Positions 42,735 to 55,225 of a stretch of DNA of 64,000 bases are shown here, one piece after another. Position 1 is the first letter of the stretch. Every line of letters starts with the position of its first letter. The notes under the pieces are model-generated. The model had not been told where the DNA came from. It made no database searches and was given only the letters and a program-made list of their open reading frames with translations. Origin of the DNA: Xiphophorus maculatus (taxonomy: Eukaryota > Chordata > Actinopteri > Cyprinodontiformes > Poeciliidae); contig NC_036445.1 of assembly GCF_002775205.1 (NCBI RefSeq), positions 22,424,953-22,488,952 on the forward strand, in the 5' to 3' direction. The position numbers were made by a program, and so were the translations under genes.

Positions 42735-45309
42735 AACGCTGTCTCCTATTGGTCAGTTCTGCCTAGTTGTCCAGTCTGGAAAATGGAGCCTTGAGCACCT
42801 TGTGAAAATACATTCTTAGATTTTTATTTTATTTAAATGACAGAACTAATTTGCACAGCACCAGATGATGCCATTTGATTACAAATAGTTTCAGTGAAAT
42901 GTGTGTGATTAATGAGCTTTGGATTCACATGGCACCGGAGGACATTCACCTTATTATAAAACCTTGTAGGTAGATGTAAAGATAAACATAAATGCTGACT
43001 TGTATTGAATAGAAATTTGGTCCATTTTGGTCATCTTCTAAAGTTAAATGGCAAACATCAATCATATTTGCTTTTTAAAATGGTGTAATTGAAGTGAAGT
43101 GAACATGTGTTTTTGTTTTGAATTTTAATGTGAAAAGTTGTTTTTTTTTGTTTGTTTGAATTTGAACAGTAAAACGCAGCAGGTCCAACAGAACCATGAA
43201 CAGTGGCTGTGTAACCAAAATAGGAACACCTTTCAAGCGTCAAGTTAAGAGTTTGGACCATGTATACTTTGTCTTGTTCCCTACTGGCACATATTAACAG
43301 AAATGTTTTCATATCAAGGTGCAACACATTTTAACAAAAAGAGGCAATGCTTAACTAGGGAGTCAGTAATGAGGTTTAAATTAAACAAATCGTGATGGAA
43401 AAGCAACATGAAATGAAGACAAATTTTTTGTGGTAGAAAGTTGAAAATGTCTGTTTTTACAACATTTATTTATTTCAGCAAAGAAAAACTCAGATTGGAA
43501 GCAAACTGAACATTTCCAAATAGTGTTATTAGAAGAACAAATGAATGTGAAACAATACTCTTAAACATGATTTCAATAATTTCAGTTTTTATCTACGTAT
43601 ATCTTTCATAGCCTGCATTGTCATGGGTCCTAAGAAGCTGTGCGTTCAAATGTGATACCTCATTATTACTGAGGGGGGCAGTAGTGGAGCGTGGTCTGCT
43701 GCAAAGGAATCAAATCAACGCCAGAATTCAGCAAATATGACAGAAAGGAAATATTCTGCGCAAAACACATTCACAAAAAAAACAAAAAAAAGACCAGAGT
43801 GGCTTGATGTCTGAAACCCTTTTTTTTTGGGACTCTATAAAATCTTTAGGTTTAAACTTGTTGACAATACCACCAGGATACTGAATAATACATTCACTTG
43901 CTTTTAATATCTTCCCTGACGATTAAATTTTTTGGCACCGCTACAGCTCGTAATATTGTTAAAAGCCAGCTCTCTATCCTGATGGATATATTATCCTGAT
44001 TAGATGAGCTCAGGACAGCACTGAAACCTAATAATGCGGGATATCTGCAAAGAAAAATCTCCACACCCAGCTAAGAGGATGCATCTCTGAGAAATTTAGT
44101 CTCCTCCGTAAATCGTGTTAACCCATGCAGCTAAAGTTGGAACAGGGTTTCTGTCTCCATCTAAATGCACGTTGTCAAATAAATAAATAAATTTAAAAAA
44201 TCGATGACGTCGAGTCCTTTGAGGGGGTGGATGGTGGAGAAGTAGCCAGCAGCTCTAAACCTGCTGCTGAGATTTGTATTACCTCACAGAATAACAACAT
44301 AAATATTTTCACTGTGCTAAATTCATAAAAAAAAAATCAGGAAGATTTCTGTCCTTAACTCTTCCTTTTGACCTAGCCTTAGGAGAACGAAATGTAAGCT
44401 CTTTGTGACTTTTACTCCCAAATCAATACAACACCAACGTGCTAAAACCCGTCACATTGAAACAATCTCCAAAGTTCTGTCTTCCACATCCCACAGGCAT
44501 TAAAAATAAAGTTCTCGCAAGCACAGATCAATAGTTTTGGATTCGTTGCAGCTTTTAGCGTCTTTGTTGCTGACAGTTAAAAATGATTTGCATGTCACTA
44601 CAATCAAACGCACTCGCTGGCCCTCAGCAATGAGCCATGATTAGGTTGTTAAAGTAAATTGATTTTGCAAATAATATTGCACAAATTACAATAATACAAA
44701 AAAGAGGTGGGTCAACTGGCATGCTAATAAAAGATTTGAGTGAGTGCATTTCTCGACTTTATAGTGAAGCCTTGCAGCAATGTTAAGCATTTTATGAGGC
44801 CTTTGATGATTTAACAGACTACTTTCCACCCAGAGTTGGTTATACCCACTGAGAGGGTTAAAATGCACTCCAACAATGATCAATTTGTTACAAACTCCGT
44901 TCAGTCTTTGCATTACAGTACAGATCTAAGTAAACAATTCATGCAATGCCCACAAAAGAGCTGAAAGCAAAAAACTGTAAAGTAAAATAGAGGTGTGAAG
45001 CTGCACTGGGGAAAACAGTGGGTTCCAATAACCTGACAATTTCAGAGCAGTGGTTTTGACCTCTATGAGAATGAAAGCATTTGATGTGCTTAGAGATTTT
45101 AAAGAATACAGCACTGGCTCTTGACCAAACACAGCTTGCTTCAAGTGCCCAAAGGACACAATTCTGATTGTGCTGAAGAAGATTCCTAAACACCTGAAAG
45201 GAAATGAGTGTCAGCTTTTGACTTTTCCACACACCTGAATGTAATAGCTATTGCGGTTTAACCAAAGTTTTAATTTTAAGGGCTGCATTTTAGATTTTTC
45301 AACCAACAG

Positions 45310-45860
45310 GGGAAACAGAATCAGAGTTAATAGCTTTTGTCTGAGTTCTGTTCAACTGGCTCACCAGAAGGCTGTGTGCTCTCACCCCTGTTGTTAACTT
45401 TGAATACCAATATGTGTGAGAGCAATTTCAAAGACCGCTTGATTATTAAGTATGCTCACCACCATAATTGTAAGTTAGCTCCATGGCAATAGGTGCCGGC
45501 CAGGTTCAGTCGTGAAGACTCGCATGTCTAAATCGACACCTAAAGAAGAAAGGACATGGTCAATACCCCAGAGTCAACCATAATTAATGGAAAAACCACT
45601 GAACAAGTGCAGTCATACAAATATCTAGGGTGAGTGTTTGATTCAAGCTAAATTAAAAAAAAAAGTGCATGTGTGCAGAAAGGAACAGAGCTTATACTGT
45701 CTATTGACGTTGTTCCACTTCCAAATTCAACAGAACTGATTAAATTATTTTACAGAGCTTTGATTGAGTTGTTTCTTTGTTTGCCTGTTTCTTTTTTTCT
45801 TTGGTTTAATGATTTGGCAACCTGCAACCCACTAAGCCAAGTGGTGAAATGGTCAGGCTG
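45310..45860 (+). pseudogene. Decayed non-LTR retrotransposon (LINE) reverse transcriptase fragment
   Basis: Around 45360-45415 the + strand reads a frame like GSPEGCVLSPLLLTLNTN, the conserved (G)xPQGCVLSP block of LINE reverse transcriptases. IIKYA (the start of the YADD motif) follows near 45440. Further on come a degenerate INGK...V.SYKYLG segment (about 45590-45630) and IKLFYRALIE (about 45740), in the expected order. Frameshifts and stops break it, so it is inactive. The clade is not resolvable here. Confidence 0.65.
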
Positions 45861-48800
45861 ATTTACTTGAGATTCTTAGATGAGGCTGGAGTCGCTGTAC
45901 AAAAGACTGCTGTTGCTCATGCTGGCTCCTGCATGTTGAAAGCTCCTACTGTGTCCATGTTAACATCAGACCTGGACCACAGAGCAGCAGAAGGCAGTGA
46001 AATTGTATTGTCTTTCACATCACGTAGTTGGCTTGTTGCATGTGAATAGATCAGCTGGGGAAGAAGTCAAGCTATCTCTGTGAATGATGTTTCGACCATG
46101 TACACAACCTTTTCTGGAAAAACTACACCTTGGTCCCCAAGATCTCAGACCAATCAAGCATCTTTGGAAAAATGCCCCACCTTTCAACTTAAACGATGTA
46201 AAAGATTTGCTGCCAATATCTTAATTCTAGATGTAATGATAAAAATGTAAAGGTCTTGTGGAGTTCATCCCTCAACAGGTCAGGGCTTATTTGGAACCCA
46301 AATGGGGACAAACACACCATTTGGCATCATGTCAAAATAGCATACCTCATCGGTTTTCATTTATTACATATGTAATGTTATTAAAAGTTTTTAGGCCTTT
46401 TGGTTCAGAGTTTCTGGCAGAACTTCTCCCCCGTCTAAGATGCAAAGAGAGCCCAAGATCTAGTGAGGTAAAGACACCAGCAACCCTCAAAATACTGAAG
46501 AAACATTTGCATTAGCATCTTAAATTACAATATTAACTGCCATTGAACCTAAAATTGGAAGCAACTCTTTCGAGAACAAGGCCTTACCTAAGATAAGGAT
46601 GTAAAATGTAACAGTCCCAACATTATCTACTGTCACTTAGCTAGAGATATTGCACAGAAAACTTGCAACACAATCATTTTTTGTTGTTTTGTGGCCTACT
46701 TTTCTTTCCCGTAAATGCTAAAAGCTTTATGCTGACAACTGATGCTTATTGTCACAAAATGAAAAGTGCAGCTATGCTCTTATCTGAGCTCTAATCAGGA
46801 GTGAAGCCTATTTGCTGGAATGTCTCAGGTCTGTTGCTAAGGCAAAGATAATCGCTACTTGAAAAAAAGAAAAGATTGATGCAGTGAAATAAACCAAAAC
46901 ATGCAGCTGATACTTAAGTACAGCCATTATGTTTTTGTGAGCTTTTATTTTATGAGATTTGCTTATATTTTCATTAAGTGCTCCAGACCCCAGCTCTGAG
47001 AGCTACCCTATAGGAAAAAAAAGTTTGATCTCTGTGTTACTAATTATCTGCAAATATATTTACAATACTGAGGATTATTTGAGACACAGTGAGATAATGA
47101 CCAAAAGGTCTGTTGTTTTAGGTCTGAGAGACTAACCACGTATTCTTCAAACACTCCATTAAGCTCGAGACTCCAATGTCATTTAAAGGGTCAAGTGTAA
47201 AACGTGTTTATTTGGATATTAACTCCTATGGTTCATTTTATATCCCACACACTTGATTTGTCAACAATTAGCTCTCCCGTTGCTTATTCAGGGAATAGTG
47301 ATGGCAGGTTTTTTCCGTTGCTTTGTTTTTCCTCCCTATTACTCTTTAAGTCTGCCTCTGTCTGCTACTCTTCCTTTGTATTTTCAGGGGATACAAAAGG
47401 AAATGTGATCAAAGGTGGTTCTGGCTGATTCCATCTGTTGTGCACTCAAGACATATGGAAGGGACATTTTTCCAATTATGTTATTTACCGCATAAGAGCC
47501 AACAACATGGCAATGATGATCCCAGAATCTCCCAAACAGCGTTGACTAATGCAGAGCGCATAGCACAATGTGAAGGGCGACTTTGTCAAGTGAAACCCTT
47601 ACTTTGATATCTAAATTATCTTTATACTAGCCATAGTCTTTACAGTCATGCACTAATGAAACCATTCACATTTATTCTTATTTCCATTTCGTGTTTTTAC
47701 CGCATGTTCTCTTTTATTGGCTTCAGTGTTTTGACCATTATTTTCTTTTCTATAATTTATTGCTTGTAGCCCCAGATATTTATATTTTTCAGTGATTCTG
47801 TGCTCATTTGGATGTTAGTTCAGTGTGTTTGGCTTGGTGAGCGCATTAGAGGGAATTGTTCAATGTGGCCATGTGATTCTTTCTTGTTTCTCAAAAGCCC
47901 TGATGGATTTCTGTCTCGGTTTGTCAAAATAGATCCATTCATGGTAGGATAAAAATCCCAAATGAACCACAGACACAAGTATTCAGCCAGTTTTACAAAA
48001 AGTCTATTATACTTCTAATAGTGGCACTATTTTTCTGCAGCCTAAGGTTGGATGAACTGAGTGAATAAGGCCATAGTTGCATCTGTATTTGCAGAATGTT
48101 TCTCTTATTTTTTGACATTTCCTTTTGTAGCCTGTACACCGCGTTCATTTCTTCAGGTTTTCTTCCCTCCTGTGATGTGTCAGAAATTTGTTTTTGAGAC
48201 GTGACCCTTGTGAACCAGTGTGTTAGCTGAAAGATGTTTGTCACAGGTTTTCTGAAGGCATGAGGTATAAATATATCGAGCTCAGAAAGGTCAACGTGTG
48301 CAGCTAAGATTTGTATACACCTGCATGGAAATACATGCACATATGTCGGCACATTCACATGGTTAAAATAAAAAAATTCAAGTATGAAGTCTGAAAGTCA
48401 GTGAAAACAGTAATGGAGAAAGTATGTGAGCACGTGGTAATGTGCAATCGAGAAAATCTCTGAGGCAAAAAGGAGCAGTATGCCTGTGGAGGACAGCAGA
48501 GACAAGTTCGTTGGGACTCAGGTTAGAAACCTGAGGGCCGTACCACATCCTTCAGTGTCCCCTATCAGTAATTAGTGTTGCATCTGAAAGGTAAAGGACC
48601 AACCTAACCACAAAAGGTCCTGAAGGGAGTCACAACAATTAAAGCACAATTCTAGTCGGATACAAGCCAGCAGGATTTAATTTTGGGAACAGCCACAAGG
48701 TCTGCACCTTATAACCTGACAGACTGGATCGCTTCACAGACTGTCCTAATTGGTCTGGGTAAGGAAATTCTTCCACGCTTTGTTGACTACCAGTAGGTTT

Positions 48801-49307
48801 TGAGTCTGATTTTTAATTGGACTGGGAGCCAGCGATATAATTTCAATACCCGTTACTAATTTTCACATTTCTCAGCAAGAATTGTAGCTCCTGGATTCTT
48901 CCATGATACCTTACTTTTTGTCTAACTTTTTTTTTTTTTTTTACATAGTTGTCTAGTTTACACAGTATAGTTGCATAGGATTGGACAAATGCTACAGAAC
49001 AAACCTGGTAATGTCAGTGATGAGAATGTGTCTAAATCACACTTCATCACTGTGCTTTGATGAAGCTTGGCAAATATTTCAGTGTTGTAGTTGAGTGTCT
49101 GCACATTCAGCAGTTAACAATTTGCAAGAGTCAAATAATTACGTATAATTGCACCTGCCATCCAGAGAAAGATACAAAGAGCTTCATAAATAATAATTAC
49201 TTTTAACAGTATAAATCAGGGGCATGAAAAAGCTTCATTCATGTCTCCACTAGTCATTAGCTAAGAAGGAGCTGGTTCACACATCATCAGAGTCACACAT
49301 GGGACAA

Positions 49308-49346
49308 ACACACACACACACACACACCCACACACACACACACACA
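49308..49346. repeat. CA microsatellite
   Basis: (CA)n with one CCC interruption. Confidence 0.95.
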
Positions 49347-51359
49347 TCTGGCCTGCATGTGTTTAAACTGTGAGAGAAAGCCAGAGTAGAATGCACGAAT
49401 GTCCCAGCAGAACGTCCAAACTGTGTGGAAAGGTCCAGGCCAGGATTTAAACCCAGGACCTGTTTGTTGTAGCTGTTTTAGCAAGTGTCACACTGTACAG
49501 CCTCATAACAGAAACTATGTTTTCTGCAACTTTTAATCAATAAAAATATATCTGAGTGATTTTGGGGAGATTGAATCGAGTTCTGTATAATTTATGGGGA
49601 ATCTTTCACACATAGAATTTACGACCCATGTGTTTGCAGCAGGATACAGAACTGCTGCAGATGGTTTTCTGTGCAAAGTCATTATTTTGTGTATTAGAAG
49701 CATTTTGAAGAAGGAAAATGGATAAGAGTTTACATTTATAAAATGTGCAACATCTGAACTGAACCTATAATAGGAATACATTTGTAGTACAGTACAGAAT
49801 AAAATAAATGAGTCACTGTGACACTGACATTTTGTTTCTTCATTTGAGGTGTCTGTGACTTCCTTACCCTGCTTTTTAGGTAGTGACACAGGACATTATT
49901 TTAATTTAAGCCCCTCAAAAAGTAGAAATTAAAACAAAGATACAAAGAGCAGCATAAATAATAATTACTTTACCATTGTATGGATTGTAGCAGTTGTTTT
50001 TATTAACTGCATGTAAAAATCCAAGATTGTCTCTATTGTCACTGTAAATGAAAGACGACATTTTTTAAAAATTTGTTTTGCTGGAATAATATGTGGAGAG
50101 ACACATACTTTTTTGCAAACTCTAATATAAATGAAAATATGTGTGAAGTAAAAATAGTATAGAAGATATAAAAAAACATATAGTTCAGCTTAACAATTCA
50201 CTTTAATGCCATGGACATAATTTAATGTATGCCTGACAGCCAATGGAAAGTACATCTTTTACAATGTTGTAAAAGATTTTTTGCTAAATTCTTTGTTTGT
50301 TTTTTTAAATGTTATTACTTGAAATTCAAACAAATATTGTTTTAATATTTGTTTTATGATAGAAAAATAAACACATTGATAGCAAGAAGCATCTGTCTTC
50401 ATTTCAAGCTGGTAAACATTGCAGAGCTTTCTGCAGTACCGCTGATTAACATTTCCCTCGGGAGTTTATAGATCAAAAGCACTTTCAACAAGCTGGAAAT
50501 ATGTTGCCAAATCATTGTGGATTATGGTATCTGCTGAAAGTTTAAAATATGCTTACAGCTTGTTTGTTTATGTTTGCAGGCTGTTAACTCTGAGGGTTTT
50601 TTTTTTCTATTAATGTGTCATCTGTTGACGACACATGACAAAATTTTGTTTTTTATCTACTCTGAGTGGAAAGAAGAAATAAATCCAACTGGTTCCTTGC
50701 AACATGCAGATCAGTCTCAGAGCACCAAAACAGCAGCAAATAAGTTAAAGGTAAAGACATTTTTACTGCATTTAGCAACAATACACTCCATATATCGGAT
50801 TAAACGTGACATAATGTGAAACGGAGAAAGTTGTGACAATGTTTTAGTTCCACTACTGAGTTAAGAAATAGTCTGCGAGAAGAGTGACAGGTAAATTATG
50901 TGTTGGATGATTAATTTTTCTTGGCAAAGATTCAGATCGTTCTCAAATGTCACTGGAAAAACAGTTTTATGACAGCGGCTGATGCCTTTTAATTGCCTAA
51001 TTTTCTTATGAACAGGTTTGAGGCGAAATAGATTAGAAGATAAGATATACCCATCAAATTTCTGACCCTCGGCGATAAGGGAGGGCAACATTTGGAGTGT
51101 CTGCACTCGGGTGAGACATCAAGCTTCTTGCATCACCTGTCACAAAGTTTCAGTTATTGATTTTCTATTGATAGCGATGACCATGAATTTGTCGCACAGT
51201 CATAAATCAATGACCTAATGCATTTTTTTGTTTTGATTTTTATTTACTTAGGTGGGTTTAGAGACTCCGGGGAAACAAATCTTGTATCCTAGTAATCTTG
51301 TCACACCACTACTCTTGCTTACTTGTATAAAATAAATTGAGTACAGTACAAACTAGACT

Positions 51360-51545
51360 GGGCTGGTCTTCAAAATTGACTTCCTCTGGCTTTCTTTCAC
51401 CAGCGGGATTCTTCTTATTATGCCTCCATTAAGGCCAGTCTTGTGGATCAGTTGTCCACACTGGATCTCTGCAGCTCCACTAGAATTACCATGTGGAGCT
51501 CTTGGCTGCTTCTCTAATTAATTATCCCATTTGCGCAGCCTGTCA
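51360..51545 (-). mobile_element. Tc1-like transposon fragment
   Basis: Matches the transposase 5' region of the same Tc1-like family as at 5965, 9712 and 54400, antisense to the + strand. Landmarks are 'aaggccagtcttgtgga', 'ctggatctctgcagctccac' and 'cttggctgcttctctaatta'. A short, isolated piece with no termini. Confidence 0.65.
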
Positions 51546-53824
51546 GTTTAGTGTCAGTTTAGAGGTATAACATAAAATCATAATCAAACATATTCGCGGC
51601 TGTTTTTTCAGCTCGACAAAATGAGAAAGAGATTTCAAGGGGCAAAAACTACATTTAAGTCACAGCACGACTCACCTGATCTCCTTCTACTGCATGACTC
51701 TAGGCAATCAGGAAGTGTTGCTTAGTTTTTCTCTCCCGAATATCTCATGACATCTCAGTTTGGCTGACATGTGTCTCACACTCCAGGCAGCTGTCCCCCT
51801 TAAATGTTGCCAAGACTTTAATTACTGATCTTGTTCATTAACACATCCTGCTTTACATGCTAGACAGTCAGCAGTGTGATGTGGACTATTTGAGGATATG
51901 TCATACAGCGAGTGCATGTGTCATCTCTCTGTCACACTCACTTTATAGCTGCTAGCCACGCAGTATGAAAAGCTGTTTGATGGAGACGATTTCACGTTTG
52001 ATCTGCAGCTGCTTGTAGAAATGTCGTAGATGGACCTTTACGTACTGTTTTTAGCAATTAGTCTGTTTTCTCCGAAAAAAGAAAAATGTATTAGCTTGGC
52101 ATGAGTCTGCTGAAAATGTTTCATGAAAACAAAAACACGGTCACCTTCACAGTAAATGGTTAAACTTGAATAAATATAGGTATTATTTATTTTTTTTGAT
52201 ATGGTCTTTTTAAAATAATTGATCTGCATATAGATTGCAATATAATAGTTTTTAAGTAGTTTCATATTTGATTCAACTTGCATGAAAATCCCTTTCTTCG
52301 TACCAGTTGGCTTTCCACATAGAATACCTTTTGACTCACAAAGATTCTGCACAGATTTCTAATGCTCACCTGTATAGTCAAATCATTAACTGGCTTCACG
52401 GTGCACACAAAAGTATTCATACCCCTCTTATCTTATTCACTTGGCCTTTAACACAAAATCTCTGTCAAATACATTTTTGAAATTTGTGGTTCTCTCTTGA
52501 CACAAATTTCAAGGCACATGAAGACCTTGTTTCAGGCAAAGCAAAAAAATATATTCATACTTCAAGTATTCATTTCACTCCCATATTCTAATGTATGAAC
52601 TTAGACTGGTGCTTCAATTCACCACACTTCACAGATCCAGTGTCCTCTTCTGGTTGCATTAGCTATAGGCAACAAAACATTCAGCTGTGCAGCTCACCCT
52701 TGGCATTATCTAATGCCTGCACAGAACATCACTCAACCGTGAAAGACAGAAAAAGCTCCCAGCATTGCACTAGTTCACCGGTCTATGGTTGGACTGACAG
52801 AATAACGGTTTCTTTTGTTTGACAGTGTTCGTCAGAGCAACGTCCTCCTACAAAAGGCCGATAAGAATGAAGGCTTACACACACAAAAAAAGACGCAAGT
52901 CCCATACAGCTGAACCCCATCTGCACTTGCCTGCTAATTTATTTTCATTCAAGTTTATTCTCGGTACAGAGGACACGTGGAAAATGGAGCTCAAGAGCTT
53001 AACAAGATAACTGTGCCAAGAGTTGTGTCTTTTGTGGGTTTGTATCTGTTCAGCATTGGAGGTGATTTTCTCTGTGTGGTTTAGAAAAGACAGGAGGAAT
53101 GTTTCATTAAGAAAAAAATATACTTGTTCAGTTACATTTTTTATGCTAAACTCTGTGATTCCTGAGTGCCAGCTGATGCGGCTGCGGCTGCTGCTGCTGA
53201 AATTTTGGAAGAGGAAAAAATATCTGATATGATTACTATTGTTAGAAACCTCCAGCTATTATCACACTTCCTAAAACAAATGCTTTATACACTGAAATGT
53301 ATCACTCATTTGATGTGATAGGAGTGAATAAAAATGGCATTTTCAATAAAAGACTTGCGGCATTTTAACTCACACAACCGTTTGTAATATTTAAGAACAT
53401 TGTAGCTTTTTGTGATGCATATAAACTTTGTGATTTCTATCAAGTCAGAGAAGACTGCCAGAAGATGTGAGTGAATCTACCTGTGTGAGCAGCGCTTTTT
53501 AGAACTGTGAACCTCATCATTGTTTCTCACCACAACTACCTGTTGCTCCCCGGAAAAACGCCTTGTTAACTTCACTGCATGCTGCCTTCCCTCAGCCTCT
53601 ACGCTCACACGACCAGGCTTCACAGCCCAGTACGCTTCCATGGAGTTGGAGGAGATCAGGCTGAGTCAGGAAGAAGAGAGAACGCTGTTCTAGATTTGTA
53701 TCAGGAGCTAAAAACATTAATCTGCAACTGAATGGTTTTTTCCCCCTTACAATCTTTGAAATGACATAATGCATGCTACTTGTTGCACTTTACCTCCTAT
53801 CCCTTCCAAAAACAACACCAAAAA

Positions 53825-53829
<5 letters not shown>

Positions 53830-53855
<26 letters not shown>
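53830..53855. repeat. AT microsatellite
   Basis: Thirteen AT units following an A-rich stretch. Confidence 0.9.
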
Positions 53856-54399
53856 ACAGACATCAGTCAGTGCTCAATGAAATTTACAGGATTTCTTGAT
53901 AGAGGGACAAGTAGAGACATTCATTATCATAATACTGACTTCATGAATTTTAAATCAAACTAAAATCAACTCTAAAGTCATTATTGTGCCTTTGGAAATA
54001 GATGCTAGAGTAGAAAAATATTAGCAATGAACATCTTTTTATTCCACTTCAACGCATTTCATGTTGAAATTTAAATACGGCTTTATTATACAGTAATTCA
54101 TTAAAAGAACATCCCAGACCCACCAATTGCCCTTGAGTATGTTGTTATGCAAAACATTGTGACCAGCATGCAAACCTCGACTGGTTTGTGGCTGTACAGT
54201 CCAATACACATCAAACTGCGATGCACTGTGATCAAACCTCACATTTGTCCAGACAAGTATTTGTCTCTGTTGTTTGTCTGATCAGACAATAGAGACGTGA
54301 TTGCTCATGACTCCCTTGTCAGTTCAGCATTGCTCATTATTTGGACTGCTTCTAATAAATGCCGTAAACTTCAGCAGAGTCTGCCTGGATGGAAAGCAC

Positions 54400-55225
54400 C
54401 TGTGAATATCAGTTTTTAGGTATTACAACAGATTTTCAATAACATCTAAGTTGGAACTTTAACTTGGCCATTCAACTCCATGAATATGTTTTGCTCTAAT
54501 CCACATTTGTCGAGCTCAAGGTCAGAGAAGGAAATATAATCATTATTTTATCATTATGTGGCCGTCTGGACTCAAGGGTGCCAAATAAATAGGACATTCA
54601 TTATAACAGTCGTGTGCTTAAATATTATTTTTACAATCAATTCAAAGCAGTTTTATCTACATAATTATAGAGAAACAAAAATCACATCAATGTGAAAAGA
54701 TGTTCAATATTATTTCATTTCAGGAAGCATACCCAGTTAATGCAGAGTCAGCCACTTATTAATATTTCAACAGTTTAATTTGTAGCTTTTTCAATGGCAT
54801 AGATGCATTGATGCATTGATAAAGCATTGATTTTTGGGCTATATTAAGATCACAGACCCTTTGTGATCTTAATATAGCCCAAAAATCAATGCTTTATCAA
54901 TGCATCAATGCATCAATCAATGCATCACAGACCCTTTGTGATCTTAATATAGCCCAAAATGAAAATGACTTTGACACCCCTGACCTAAACCATCCCATTG
55001 CAGCTCTGGTTCTAGTTTTCGGGTTGTTTTCTTGCTTGAAATCGAACATCAGTTCCAGTCTCTTCTCTTCTGCATCCCCTGGGATTGCTCTGTATTTAGC
55101 TCCATCCATCTTCCCAACAACTCCGACTAGCTTTGCTTTCCCCGCTGCAGGATACTCCACCCATAGTAGAGGGACGGTGTGTTCAGGGGGATGTACAGTG
55201 TTAGTTTTGCAGCACACATAGACGT
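54400..55225 (-). pseudogene. Tc1-like transposase relic, interrupted by a hairpin segment
   Basis: On the - strand from about 55217 the frame reads GKMDGAKYRAI and later PKTRTRAAMGWFRS, both recognisable Tc1 transposase segments; the usual catalytic DNDPK block is degraded to ENNPK. Homology resumes on the far side in 54415-54510 (the phrase 'cttggccattcaactcca' and neighbours). Between these blocks lies about 450 bp of unrelated sequence with the palindrome at 54802-54914. Stops and the missing catalytic residue make it dead. Confidence 0.8.
54802..54914. repeat. Perfect inverted repeat, 53-bp arms, 7-nt loop
   Basis: 54802-54854 is the exact reverse complement of 54862-54914, with GACCCTT between. 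A 36-bp direct copy of the centre plus right arm (54849-54884) recurs at 54924-54959. Such perfection suggests a recent template-switch event. Confidence 0.95.

Noticed and set aside
46050..46550. Continuation of the LINE relic downstream of 45860
   Set aside because: No reverse transcriptase or 3' tail motif could be followed past 45860.
49375..49500. Sequence with 'atttaaacccaggacc' resembling a tRNA B box or a common fish repeat
   Set aside because: No A box or cloverleaf, and too short for a confident SINE call.
52405..52600. Possible Tc1-like terminal sequence ('aaagtattcatacccctctt')
   Set aside because: Only the first bases resemble a Tc1-type end; the rest does not align with the relics elsewhere in the window.
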